Shown here in pieces: positions 15,269-22,966 of a stretch of 46,660 bases of DNA. Each line of letters starts with the position of its first letter. Positions within the stretch are counted from its first letter, which is position 1. Under the pieces are notes generated by a model. The model worked only from the letters and a program-made list of their open reading frames with translations, made no database searches and was not told the DNA's origin. Position numbers and translations under genes: made by a program. Source of the DNA: a virus; IMG/VR virus record IMGVR_UViG_3300017752_000025, positions 1 through 46,660 of that record, one strand, 5' to 3'.

Positions 15269-16333
15269 TTGGCTAGTAGAACATTAGCAACTAATCCGAT
15301 CAGAACAGCAAGTGATAGTACAGGTATATTGACTATATCACACCCTAATCACGGAATGCATGGTACATCTAATAATGTTACAATTGCTGGTGTTGCGTCT
15401 GGTACTTATAATGGTATAAACGCAAATCAAATCAATGGTACTTATACAGCAATAGGAAATGTTACTTTAGATAGTTACACACTTAACCCTGCAAATAATT
15501 CTAGTTATTCAGATTCAATTGCTGTTGCAACAAGTGCAGGTGATATAGGCGGTTCTGCAGTAACTGCAACACAAAATAGAACATTTGACGTATTAAACTT
15601 GGCGGGTGTTCAAACAATGCAATTACCTGGAACAGATATTAATTACTACATTAGACCTACAACAGGTAAATCAATTCACGGATCAGAATCAGAATTTAGT
15701 TTAACATCAAATACAAACAAACTTTCAGTTGTTAATAATGATAATATATACTTTACAGCACCAAACGCTGTAATGAGTGAAATAAACGAAACAAACGAAA
15801 TGTCAGGTAATAAATCTTTCTGGACAATATTAGAGTTCTCAACAACAAATACTAAATTGTCACCTGTATTAGATACACAAAGAATGAGTGCCTTTACAAT
15901 TTCAAATAGATTAAATAATCCTACTAATAGTAATACACCTAGTTATGTTGCAGATACAGCGAATACAGGTACATCATCAGCAGCAGTTTATTTAACTAAA
16001 TCAATCAATTTGGAAAATACTTCTACTTCTTTAGATGTTAGATTATCTCAAAATGTAAGATCAAGCTCAAATGTTAAAGTTTACTTTAGAGTATCTGGAC
16101 CTGATGAAGTAAGAAATATAGAAGATTTAAATTGGGTACCATTTAATAGTGACGGAAGTGAAGACACAACTGTTACTCCTGCTGAAGACGATACAACATT
16201 TAAAGAATACAAATATTCAGCTAGTGACATACACGACTTTACAAGTTTCCAAATTAAAATTGTATTAACAGGAACAGTTTCTTCATATCCACCAATTGTA
16301 AAAGATATGAGAGCAATAGCATTGGCAGTATAA
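15269..16333 (+). CDS. C-terminal part of the giant baseplate protein, separated by one stop codon
   Basis: The reading frame after TAA 15125-15127 is the same frame as the upstream gene. It is open at once (QQPYAGVFFKSQN, TWSADQNEDIKF) to TAA at 16331-16333. The first usable start is TTG at 15269, without a ribosome-binding site; the first in-frame ATG is about 90 bases further on. The content (SGNKSFWTILEFSTTNTKLSP, RNIEDLNWVPFN, FTSFQIKIVLTGT) is the usual C-terminal beta domain of these proteins. Independent translation looks unlikely. I regard 10178-16333 as one gene with an internal ochre codon. The next gene overlaps by TAATG. Confidence 0.75.
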   Translation: MASRTLATNPIRTASDSTGILTISHPNHGMHGTSNNVTIAGVASGTYNGINANQINGTYTAIGNVTLDSYTLNPANNSSYSDSIAVATSAGDIGGSAVTATQNRTFDVLNLAGVQTMQLPGTDINYYIRPTTGKSIHGSESEFSLTSNTNKLSVVNNDNIYFTAPNAVMSEINETNEMSGNKSFWTILEFSTTNTKLSPVLDTQRMSAFTISNRLNNPTNSNTPSYVADTANTGTSSAAVYLTKSINLENTSTSLDVRLSQNVRSSSNVKVYFRVSGPDEVRNIEDLNWVPFNSDGSEDTTVTPAEDDTTFKEYKYSASDIHDFTSFQIKIVLTGTVSSYPPIVKDMRAIALAV

Positions 16334-16554
16334 TGGCAAGATTAAAAGTACACGGTTATGAAAATTTAGTAAGAGATACAAGATCAAATGGTATTGTACA
16401 CACAAATACAACAGAATATAGTTTGTATATGGCGAGAGTGAGAGCGAGAGAGAAACAAGGTGATGAGATAAGAAGTGCTGTAAAAGAAATAAATAATTTA
16501 AAAGCAGAATTAAGAGAAATCAAAGACTTAATTAAGGGAGTAGTAAACAAGTAA
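16333..16554 (+). CDS. small coiled-coil protein, 73 aa
   Basis: The N-terminus has GYENLVRDTRSNGIVHTNT, a pattern I associate with a conserved small protein following the giant baseplate gene in marine T4-like phages. Residues about 45-70 (VKEINNLKAELREIKDLI) form a clear heptad coiled coil. It is coupled to the upstream gene through TAATG, which argues that translation normally reaches the end of the giant gene. It may trimerise and act as an adaptor between baseplate and fibre. Confidence 0.75.
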   Translation: MARLKVHGYENLVRDTRSNGIVHTNTTEYSLYMARVRAREKQGDEIRSAVKEINNLKAELREIKDLIKGVVNK

Positions 16555-16555
16555 A

Positions 16556-16966
16556 ATGGCAATACGAAGTGTAGCAACATCTGATACTTTAGAAACGTTT
16601 AGAACAACGTTTAATACAGTAGGTACTGACATAGGTGATTTAACTAGTTTAAATACTACTCATAAATCTACTATTGTTGGTGCTGTTAATGAAGCATTAA
16701 GTGCGACATTTACATTTACCTTAAGAGATGAAAGTTCAACTACACAAGTTATTCAAGGTAACGATACTCTAAACGTTGTAGGTTCAGGAGGTATTGCGGC
16801 TACAGTATCTGCAACTGACACTTTAACTATATCTTTAGATTCTACAATTAGTGGTTTGACTAGTTTTTCTAGTGCATCAATTAACGCTACTTCAACATTA
16901 ACAGAAAATAATGTTAGAGTTGCAACAAAACCTTTTGCGATTGCTCAAGCGATAGCATTAGGGTAG
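16556..16966 (+). CDS. fibre-like structural protein, 136 aa
   Basis: A Thr/Ser-rich beta protein with FTFTLRDESSTTQVIQGND in the middle; the DESST module recurs in the proteins at 8005, 26439, 30959 and 31905. It ends IAQAIALG, close to the IASAIALG end of the protein at 8005, so the two may share a C-terminal docking peptide. The start overlaps nothing and lies one base after the preceding stop. Probable component of a short fibre or baseplate appendage. Confidence 0.65.
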   Translation: MAIRSVATSDTLETFRTTFNTVGTDIGDLTSLNTTHKSTIVGAVNEALSATFTFTLRDESSTTQVIQGNDTLNVVGSGGIAATVSATDTLTISLDSTISGLTSFSSASINATSTLTENNVRVATKPFAIAQAIALG

Positions 16967-16970
16967 ACAA

Positions 16971-16996
16971 TTTTATAACTAAATATAGTTATAAAA
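16971..16996. terminator. AT-rich 11-bp hairpin after the 136-aa fibre gene
   Basis: TTTTATAACTA at 16971-16981 pairs perfectly with TAGTTATAAAA at 16986-16996 around a four-base loop. It lies directly after the stop at 16966. The stem has only one G:C pair and there is no following T run, so it may be a weak terminator or an RNA 3' end stabiliser. Confidence 0.4.
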
Positions 16997-17024
16997 ATTA
17001 TAAAAAAGTACATTATTCGTATAA

Positions 17025-17064
17025 GACCGATAACAATTAATGTATAAATAGTAATATATCGGTC
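17025..17064. repeat. inverted repeat flanking a late promoter
   Basis: GACCGATA at 17025-17032 and TATCGGTC at 17057-17064 are perfect 8-bp inverted copies, 24 bases apart, with the TATAAATA box of 17043-17050 between them. It could be an operator or a hairpin presenting the promoter. No other late promoter in the window has such arms. Confidence 0.55.
17043..17050 (+). promoter_or_regulatory. late promoter inside an inverted repeat
   Basis: An exact TATAAATA lies 43 bases before the ATG at 17094 and is framed by the 8-bp arms GACCGATA and TATCGGTC. Confidence 0.65.
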
Positions 17065-17093
17065 GATATGACTAACAAAAAAATAGGTTAACA

Positions 17094-17462
17094 ATGGCTA
17101 ACGATTTTAAAAGACAAGTAAAAGCAGATGTAGGCACATCAACAGGTGCTTCGGCAGATGCGGTATATTCAGTTCCTGCTGGGGCTGGTTCATCTGCACT
17201 AGAATCAATCGTTATCGGCATTTCAGTTTGTAATAAAAACGCTTCCGAAAGAACAGTTGGATTATTTTTAGATAACTACGATGGATCTAATGATGGTTAC
17301 ATTGTAAAAGCTTTAAAAGTTCCAGGAAATACTACAGTTGAAATTATGTCAGGTAACAAAATAGTTTTACAAAACAGTGGATCAGCAGGTGATGTATTAA
17401 GAGCAGAGGCTTCTGCTGGATCATCAATAGATGTTGTTTTATCAGTTTTAGAAGACGTGTAA
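17094..17462 (+). CDS. structural protein, 122 aa
   Basis: A beta-rich protein with VYSVPAGAGSSALESIVIGI, RTVGLFLDNYDG and a C-terminal GSSIDVVLSVLED segment. This is the pattern of small virion decoration or tail-appendage proteins of marine phages. There is no signal peptide or membrane helix. It heads a group with its own, unusual promoter. The exact virion location cannot be told from sequence. Confidence 0.65.
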   Translation: MANDFKRQVKADVGTSTGASADAVYSVPAGAGSSALESIVIGISVCNKNASERTVGLFLDNYDGSNDGYIVKALKVPGNTTVEIMSGNKIVLQNSGSAGDVLRAEASAGSSIDVVLSVLEDV

Positions 17463-17464
17463 AC

Positions 17465-17472
17465 ATAAATAT
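17465..17472 (+). promoter_or_regulatory. variant late promoter box CATAAATA
   Basis: CATAAATA, one mismatch to the consensus, lies 16 bases before the ATG at 17489 and just after the stop of the preceding gene. Confidence 0.45.
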
Positions 17473-17488
17473 AGAATAAGAGAATAAA

Positions 17489-17731
17489 ATGGTAAGATAC
17501 ATTCAACCAAAAGACAGACCAACTGAAATAAATGTAAGGTCTGCGACAGGCGATGGGTCAACTACAGGTTTTACAGTTACTCAAAATTCAACTGTAAATA
17601 AAGTCTTGGTTGAACTGAATGGCGTTACTCAAAAGCCAACAACAGATTATACTATTTCTGGTACGACTTTGACTTTTGGGACTGCACCCGCGGCTAGTGA
17701 TGTTATAGTGATAAGGGAATTACCAATTTAA
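17489..17731 (+). CDS. small beta-sandwich tail protein, 80 aa
   Basis: The sequence is a single repeat-type beta domain. GDGSTTGFTVTQNSTVNKVL is followed by VELNGVTQKPTTDYT, TLTFGTAP and a closing DVIVIRELPI. This is the pattern of short modules found in phage tail fibres that precede receptor-binding domains ('LDGVTQ.P..DYT.SG.TITF'). Here it is a free-standing protein. It is followed 11 bases later by the S74 fibre gene, with which it may assemble. Confidence 0.7.
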   Translation: MVRYIQPKDRPTEINVRSATGDGSTTGFTVTQNSTVNKVLVELNGVTQKPTTDYTISGTTLTFGTAPAASDVIVIRELPI

Positions 17732-17742
17732 GGAAAATATAA

Positions 17743-18411
17743 ATGACACAAATTAGAGAATCAAACATTTTAGGAGCTTTAGTAACAACTCTTAAAGACG
17801 TGTCAAGTGATACTACACCGCAATTAGGTGGTAATTTAGATTTAAATTCAAAAAATATAACAGGTACTGGTAATATTACTATTACAGGTATTGTTACTCC
17901 AACTAGTATTGGGGCGACAAATTTAAGTGGTAATTTAACCTTAAATAGTAATGATATTACAGGCACAGGAAATATAAATATAACAGGTGATTTAGATGTA
18001 TCTAACGATATTCAATGTGATTCACTAGGAATAGGTACTGCACCGTCAGGAACGAGTGGTGAGATAAGAGCAACAAATGATGTAACTGCTTTTTATTCTT
18101 CTGATGTTGCACTAAAAGAAAATATTTCTAATATACCTGATCCTATTGAAGCAATTAAAAAGTTAAATGGTGTTTTATTTGACTGGAAAAAATCTTATAT
18201 TGATGAAAGAGGTGGAGAAGATGGATATTTTGTTAGAAAAAAAGATGTCGGAGTTATCGCTCAAGAGGTAGAAAAAGTTTTACCTGAAGCAGTAGCTCAG
18301 AGATCAGATGGCATCAAAGCAGTTAAATATGATAGACTAACTTGTTTATTGATTGAAGCTGTAAAACAATTAAATGAAAAAGTAGAAATTTTAACTAGGG
18401 AGAAAAATTAA
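17743..18411 (+). CDS. short tail fibre with C-terminal S74 intramolecular chaperone, 222 aa
   Basis: The N-terminus (QLGGNLDLNSKNITGTGN) is a beta fibre segment repeated once. The C-terminal domain from about residue 119 is the endosialidase-type chaperone: FYSSDVALKENI, RGGEDGYFVRKKDVGVIAQE, VLPEAVAQRSDG and VKYDRLTCLLIEA. The Ser120-Asp121 pair and Lys125 match the Ser/Lys cleavage dyad of S74 proteins, so the domain probably trims itself after helping the fibre trimerise. The domain is about three-quarters identical to the end of the protein at 31905. Confidence 0.85.
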   Translation: MTQIRESNILGALVTTLKDVSSDTTPQLGGNLDLNSKNITGTGNITITGIVTPTSIGATNLSGNLTLNSNDITGTGNINITGDLDVSNDIQCDSLGIGTAPSGTSGEIRATNDVTAFYSSDVALKENISNIPDPIEAIKKLNGVLFDWKKSYIDERGGEDGYFVRKKDVGVIAQEVEKVLPEAVAQRSDGIKAVKYDRLTCLLIEAVKQLNEKVEILTREKN

Positions 18412-18412
18412 A

Positions 18413-19441
18413 ATGGCTGTTCCTTCTACAAACACAAGTTTAGGTGGAGTCCAAACAGAGTTTGGCGGTTCTAATCCAATTCAAATTACCGAGTATTATT
18501 CTGGTGGTTCTTTTGTAGGAGCCAGTACAAGTGCTCCAGTTGCTGGAGGTACAATACCTTCTTCTGGTACAATAAGCATAGGACAATTTAGAGGTGCTGT
18601 TGCAGCATCATTTGTACAAGCTTCTGGTGGAACAGAATCAACATCAGGTGATTACAAAATTCATACTTTTACTGGACCAGGAACATTTACCGTATCAGAT
18701 GCGGGTAACGCAGCAGGGTCAAACTTTGTTGATTACTTGGTAATCGCTGGTGGCGGTGGAGGAGCAGGAAGACACGGTGGTGCCGGTGGCGCTGGTGGTG
18801 TTAGAGAGTCTGACCAAGATGGTGGATGGACAAGTAGTCCAAGAGCAACTGGTACAGGTGTAGCAGTTTCTGCTCAAGGTTATCCAATCACAGTCGGTGG
18901 TGGTTCAGGTGGCGGTAGTAGAGGTTCAACTTCAACTGGAGTAGGTTTCTCAGCAGCAGGTGGTGGTGGAGGTGGTTTCTTTAATAACTCTCCTCACGGT
19001 GGAGAACCTGGTGGTTGCGGTGGAGGATCTGGTGGAGGATTCGGTGGTTCAACAGGTGGTGGAAGTGGTAACACACCTTCAGTAAGTCCACCTCAAGGAC
19101 AAAATGGTGGATCAGGTGCTGGATCAGATGGAGATGGATCTGGTGGCGGTGGTGGTGGAACACTAAACGCAGGACAACCTACACCAAACAACAGAACTCC
19201 TGGTAGAGGTGGTAATGGTATTAGTACAAGTATTTCAGGATCATCAGTTGCTTACGGCGACGGTGGTGGTGGAGGATCAAACGGTCCTAGAGTATCAGGT
19301 GGAGATGGTGGTGGTGGAAGCACAGCATCATCTGGAAGCGGTAACCGTGGTGGTGGCGGAGGCGGAGGAGGCTCTGGACACGAATCACCTGGAGGATCAG
19401 GTGGTAGTGGAATAGTAATCATAAGGTATAAATATCAATAA
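18413..19441 (+). CDS. glycine-rich tail adhesin, 342 aa
   Basis: The first 65 residues are an attachment region (NTSLGGVQTEFGGSNPIQI, SGTISIGQFRGA). Residues about 75-110 form a beta domain (YKIHTFTGPGTFTVSD). From about 112 to 335 the chain is dominated by glycine runs such as GGGGGAGRHGGAGGAGG and GGGGGGGGSGHE, ending GSGIVIIRYKYQ. Such chains are seen in phage receptor-binding proteins, and the T-even gp38 adhesin tip uses polyglycine-II helices with variable loops. Here the segments between glycine runs would be the receptor-contacting loops. A late promoter overlaps its 3' end. Confidence 0.8.
   Translation: MAVPSTNTSLGGVQTEFGGSNPIQITEYYSGGSFVGASTSAPVAGGTIPSSGTISIGQFRGAVAASFVQASGGTESTSGDYKIHTFTGPGTFTVSDAGNAAGSNFVDYLVIAGGGGGAGRHGGAGGAGGVRESDQDGGWTSSPRATGTGVAVSAQGYPITVGGGSGGGSRGSTSTGVGFSAAGGGGGGFFNNSPHGGEPGGCGGGSGGGFGGSTGGGSGNTPSVSPPQGQNGGSGAGSDGDGSGGGGGGTLNAGQPTPNNRTPGRGGNGISTSISGSSVAYGDGGGGGSNGPRVSGGDGGGGSTASSGSGNRGGGGGGGGSGHESPGGSGGSGIVIIRYKYQ
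19427..19434 (+). promoter_or_regulatory. late promoter inside the 3' end of the adhesin gene
   Basis: An exact TATAAATA lies within the last codons of the preceding gene and eight bases before the ATG at 19443. The expected start site would leave almost no leader, as for gp25. Confidence 0.6.
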
Positions 19442-19442
19442 T

Positions 19443-19892
19443 ATGGCACATTTCGCAAAAATAGACGACAACAATTTAGTTTTACAAGTGTTAACTGTAG
19501 ATAATGAAAATGCAACATCTGAGAGTAACGGGCAAAGTTATTTAGAAACACATAATAATTGGCCTGCTAATAAATGGATACAAACTTCATACAATACTTG
19601 GGGTGGACAACATAAACTCGATGGTACTCCTTTTAGAGGAAACTTTGCTGTAATTGGTTATACTTGGGATGGTTCAAATGAAATATTTTGGGCACCCAAA
19701 CCATATGCTTCTTGGACCAAAAATAATTCAACTGCTAGTTGGGTATCTCCTCTAGGTGCAGAACCATCATTAACAGCTGAACAAACTCAGCAAAATTTAG
19801 ATGGTACACACGGTTGGAAATATAATTGGGACGAAGACGCTTATCAAGCAGACAATAGCACTGGTTGGACTTTAGTTAACGGATTAGCTTAA
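19443..19892 (+). CDS. conserved marine-phage fibre-associated protein, 149 aa
   Basis: The N-terminus AHFAKIDDNNLVLQVLTVDN and the Trp-rich segments WIQTSYNTWGG, GNFAVIGYTWDGSNEIFWAP and KPYASWTKNN are hallmarks of a family I know from many marine phages. There it occurs either alone or fused to fibre genes and is thought to be virion-associated. No catalytic residues are apparent. It sits at the end of the fibre block and just before the oxygenase array. Confidence 0.75.
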   Translation: MAHFAKIDDNNLVLQVLTVDNENATSESNGQSYLETHNNWPANKWIQTSYNTWGGQHKLDGTPFRGNFAVIGYTWDGSNEIFWAPKPYASWTKNNSTASWVSPLGAEPSLTAEQTQQNLDGTHGWKYNWDEDAYQADNSTGWTLVNGLA

Positions 19893-19922
19893 TCAACGTA
19901 TTAACTAGTCGGTAAATGATAT

Positions 19923-19940
19923 ACACTATTTAATTAGTGT
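19923..19940. repeat. short inverted repeat before the oxygenase array
   Basis: ACACTA at 19923-19928 and TAGTGT at 19935-19940 form a 6-bp stem with a six-base loop, in the 66-base gap ahead of the array. There is no T run. It may be a weak terminator or processing site; low confidence in such AT-rich DNA. Confidence 0.3.
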
Positions 19941-19958
19941 CTATAAAATGATAATATT

Positions 19959-20612
19959 ATGAAAGAACTGAACTTAAATAAAACACATTCCAATTCATCA
20001 ACAGTTATACCTTTATTTGCCGTTCCTATAGGATTATATACCTTAAATATATCTCAAAAAGAACAAAATCAAATAGAAAATAAAATACAAAACTTAAATT
20101 ACGGTCCTACTAATCAAAGTGGAGGGTCTAATATAAGTAAAGATTTATTTTTATTTAAAGATAAAACATTTAAATTATTAAAAGAAAAAATTTTGAAAAT
20201 GGTTTGTGTTTATAATGAAGAAGTAATGGGTTATAAAAAAACAAATTTTAAAGTGACTACATCTTGGGCAACCAGATGTCAAAAGAACGAAGAATCTGAA
20301 AGACACAAACATTGTAATAGCATGTATTCAGCTGTTTATTATAATAAATGTGATGAAGATATATCTGACATTTCTTTTTACAATAATAATTGGACTAGTA
20401 ACAATTACGATTTAGAAACAACTGAATTTAATACATTCAATTCTAGCTCTTGGTCTTTTAAACCTAAAGACAAACTTTTAATTATTTTTCCTTCTTCTAT
20501 GTATCATAAAATATCAAAAAGTTATGGTGAAATAAATAGATATTCTATAGCATGTAATTTTGTTCCAAAACCACCTTATGGTTATATGGACAGTTTTGTA
20601 AATGAAAAATAA
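19959..20612 (+). CDS. putative 2OG-Fe(II) oxygenase, 217 aa
   Basis: The segment TSWATRCQKNEESERHKHCN and SMYSAVYYNK (His116, His118) matches the HxHxN..(S)..YY motif of the 2OG-Fe(II) oxygenase family common in cyanophages (2OG-FeII_Oxy_5 type). IIFPSSMYHKISKSYGEINR supplies the distal His183, and Arg194 is placed to bind the 2-oxoglutarate carboxylate. The family hydroxylates protein or small-molecule substrates; the substrate here is unknown. It is the first gene of the ten-gene array, and 45 bases separate it from the next. Confidence 0.75.
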   Translation: MKELNLNKTHSNSSTVIPLFAVPIGLYTLNISQKEQNQIENKIQNLNYGPTNQSGGSNISKDLFLFKDKTFKLLKEKILKMVCVYNEEVMGYKKTNFKVTTSWATRCQKNEESERHKHCNSMYSAVYYNKCDEDISDISFYNNNWTSNNYDLETTEFNTFNSSSWSFKPKDKLLIIFPSSMYHKISKSYGEINRYSIACNFVPKPPYGYMDSFVNEK

Positions 20613-20663
20613 GGTTTTAAAAGCTTTATATATATTAGTAAATAAATTTAATGAGGTATGAAT

Positions 20664-21173
20664 ATGATTAAAAAAACACTTTCGGAGATTGACATTTACA
20701 CTGGAGATGTAAACTTACCTAAAGGTATTGAAATAAACCTAGAGGCGTTGAGAGCAGATATACTGTTTTACTTAACTAATAACAAATTTCCACAATCTAA
20801 AAGTACTGATATATTAGATACGTATATCAGAGATTACTTCAATGTAAACTTTAAAAGGTATCTTATACAAAGACACACAACAGGTATTATGTTAAAACCT
20901 AATGAATACTCTTTATCGTTATATGATGTAAATCCTATGGATTTAGTTAATTCAGTAGATTATGTTATGTTTTATGGTGTTAATATTCCTAAAGAAGGCT
21001 CGTGTAAGATTGTGTTTGAATATGACAATAAAAGATTTAAAGATAACTTTTATGAAATAAGTTTAAAAACAAATTCATATGTTATTTTTCCTAGCACTTT
21101 AGTCTATAGGTTTGAACCTAACACTTCAAGTAGTTTAAATTATATTATGAAAACAACTTATGAACTTAAATAA
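20664..21173 (+). CDS. oxygenase-array protein with degenerate metal-site motif, 169 aa
   Basis: I prefer the ATG at 20664 to that at 20658 because GAGG at 20653-20656 is then seven bases away. The C-terminal half has an oxygenase-like layout: GIMLKPNEYSLSLYDVNP, a FYGVNIPKEGSCKIVFEY strand pair, then VIFPSTLVYRFEP. In the last motif a Tyr (148) stands where the distal metal His is expected, and no HxD is present. It may be a non-catalytic member or a partner that scaffolds the others. The next start lies inside its 3' end (14-base overlap). Confidence 0.55.
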   Translation: MIKKTLSEIDIYTGDVNLPKGIEINLEALRADILFYLTNNKFPQSKSTDILDTYIRDYFNVNFKRYLIQRHTTGIMLKPNEYSLSLYDVNPMDLVNSVDYVMFYGVNIPKEGSCKIVFEYDNKRFKDNFYEISLKTNSYVIFPSTLVYRFEPNTSSSLNYIMKTTYELK

Positions 21174-21828
21174 TTATTATTGGTTTTTTCGATCAGCGTT
21201 ATCTTCTAAATTTTGTGATAGAATTTTAAAACGTGCTTTAAAAGAGAAAGATGAAGTTGCTTTAATAGGTGGTGCAAGTGGTGATATTCGGAAAACTTCT
21301 AAAAAACAAATTAATGATCTTAAAAAGATAAGAAGATCAAATATAACCTGGCTAGATGATCAGTGGATTTACAAAAAGATCCACCCATATATTCACACAG
21401 CAAATAGAAATGCTGGTTGGAATTATGAATGGGACTATTCTGAAACTTGTCAATTTACAAAATATAAAACAAAACAATTTTATGATTGGCATTGTGATGC
21501 TTGGCCACTACCATATGGTTCTGCTGATCCAGAGTTACACGTAGGTCCTGTAAGTGGAGAAGTTAATAAACATAAAATAGGTAAAATTAGAAAATTATCA
21601 GTAACAGTTTCGTTGTCTGATCCTAAAGATTACAAAGGTGGCGAGTTAGAGTTTGACTTTAGAAATATGAATCCTGACAAAGAACATAATCGAAAAATAT
21701 GTACAGAAATATTACCTAGAGGTAGTATAGTCGTTTTCCCTAGTCACGTATGGCATAGAGTTAGACCTGTAACAAAAGGAGTTAGATATTCTCTAGTTAT
21801 TTGGAACCTAGGTTATCCTTTTAAGTAA
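21160..21828 (+). CDS. 2OG-Fe(II) oxygenase, prolyl-hydroxylase type, 222 aa
   Basis: This is the clearest oxygenase of the array. YDWHCDAWPLPYG gives the HxD pair His111/Asp113. Then LSVTVSLSDPKDYKGGELEF is the conserved strand with GGEL. GSIVVFPSHVWHRVRPVTKG provides distal His199, and GVRYSLVIW provides Arg209 for 2-oxoglutarate. All four key residues are present and length fits prolyl-4-hydroxylase/PKHD-type enzymes. Such enzymes hydroxylate Pro, Lys or other residues; a fibre protein could be the target (inference). The N-terminal 14 bases overlap the previous gene. Confidence 0.9.
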   Translation: MNLNNYYWFFRSALSSKFCDRILKRALKEKDEVALIGGASGDIRKTSKKQINDLKKIRRSNITWLDDQWIYKKIHPYIHTANRNAGWNYEWDYSETCQFTKYKTKQFYDWHCDAWPLPYGSADPELHVGPVSGEVNKHKIGKIRKLSVTVSLSDPKDYKGGELEFDFRNMNPDKEHNRKICTEILPRGSIVVFPSHVWHRVRPVTKGVRYSLVIWNLGYPFK

Positions 21829-22290
21829 ATGAAGTATTTTTTAGAAAAAAAATTTATAAAATTTAAAAAAGAATTAGACTTTAATAGATTATCTAATTTG
21901 ATGGCAGATAATAATTTTCAAAGTAAAGTTATATCTGTATATAACACTGATTACTTATTAGACAGTATATTTCAAATTAGAAATATACAAGAAGAAACAT
22001 TTTTTACAGAAGTTTTTAACCAAATGAATCATATGTTTAATAATGAAAACCATAGAACTACATTGGATTTATTTTTTTCATATATGAGAGGTGCTAGAGG
22101 TGATGCTCATAGAGATCAGGAATCTGTTCATATTATGGGAGCATTTGGAAAAACTTTATATTGTATTAATAATGAAGAAATAATATTAGAAAAGGGGGAT
22201 AGATTATTCATAGAAAAAGGAGTTAAACATAGAGCTATAGGTTTAACACCAAGAATAATTTTATCTTTTGGTAAATATGAAAACTACTAA
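21829..22290 (+). CDS. cupin-type putative oxygenase, 153 aa
   Basis: The C-terminal half reads GDAHRDQESVHIMGAFGKTL, then IILEKGDRLFIEKGVKHRAI and TPRIILSFG. This is a double-stranded beta-helix with an HxD pair (His94/Asp96), distal His134 and Arg142, the residue set of a 2OG-Fe(II) or JmjC-like cupin. The GDRLFIEKGVKHRA segment is typical cupin. The start follows the preceding stop with no gap. The N-terminal 60 residues are helical and do not resemble a known domain. Confidence 0.7.
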   Translation: MKYFLEKKFIKFKKELDFNRLSNLMADNNFQSKVISVYNTDYLLDSIFQIRNIQEETFFTEVFNQMNHMFNNENHRTTLDLFFSYMRGARGDAHRDQESVHIMGAFGKTLYCINNEEIILEKGDRLFIEKGVKHRAIGLTPRIILSFGKYENY

Positions 22291-22966
22291 TTTTAAAAAA
22301 GACAAATATGCGGTGATAAAGAATGTTATATCAAAAGAATTATCCGAATACATATTTAACTATTTTATGATAAAAAGACAAGTGGCGCAAACTCTTTTTT
22401 ATTCAAAATTTATCTCACCAGAAAATACTGATTGGGGATTTTTTAAGGATCCTCAAGTACCAAATACATATTCTCACTATGCCGATATTGCTATGGAAAC
22501 TCTTTTATTAAAAGTACAGCCAGTAATAGAAAAACATATAAAAGATAAACTCATTCCAACATATTCATATGCTAGAATATATAAAAAGGGTGATATATTA
22601 GAAAGACATAAAGATAGACCTAGTTGTGAAATATCAGTTACAATGAATCTAGGTGGTGATCTTTGGCCAATATATTTAAACCCTGATCCAAAGTCTGGTT
22701 ATGTAGATAAGAATAGTAAAAAAAGAGGAAGACATGCGATCCAAGATTACGTGCCTTCTAGTAAAAAGGGAATTGAAGTAAATCTCAAACCTGGCGATAT
22801 GCTCATATACTCTGGTTGTGATTTAGAACATTGGAGAGATAAATTTAAAGGTAAAGACTGTGCTCAAGTTTTTTTACATTATAACAAACTTAGCAGTGGT
22901 ACAAAAAATATTTTTGATAATAGAAAACATATAGGACTTCCCGTTGAATTTAAAAACAAAGTATAA
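22277..22966 (+). CDS. 2OG-Fe(II) oxygenase, ERHxD family, about 229 aa
   Basis: YARIYKKGDILERHKDRPSC carries the HxD pair, with CEISVTMNLGGDLWPIY as the following strand. LKPGDMLIYSGCDLEHWRD gives the distal His, and AQVFLHYN closes the fold. This ERHxDRPSCEIS...GCDLEHWR signature is a known subfamily in marine phages and bacteria. Two starts are possible: ATG at 22268 or ATG at 22277 (MKTTNFKK); I give the shorter form. Either way the start overlaps the previous gene by 14-23 bases. Substrate unknown. Confidence 0.85.
   Translation: MKTTNFKKDKYAVIKNVISKELSEYIFNYFMIKRQVAQTLFYSKFISPENTDWGFFKDPQVPNTYSHYADIAMETLLLKVQPVIEKHIKDKLIPTYSYARIYKKGDILERHKDRPSCEISVTMNLGGDLWPIYLNPDPKSGYVDKNSKKRGRHAIQDYVPSSKKGIEVNLKPGDMLIYSGCDLEHWRDKFKGKDCAQVFLHYNKLSSGTKNIFDNRKHIGLPVEFKNKV

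Noticed and set aside
10178-16333. Genome-wide reassignment of TAA to an amino acid
   Set aside because: Most other genes in the window end cleanly in TAA at expected places, and the only tRNA here is tRNA-His, not a suppressor.
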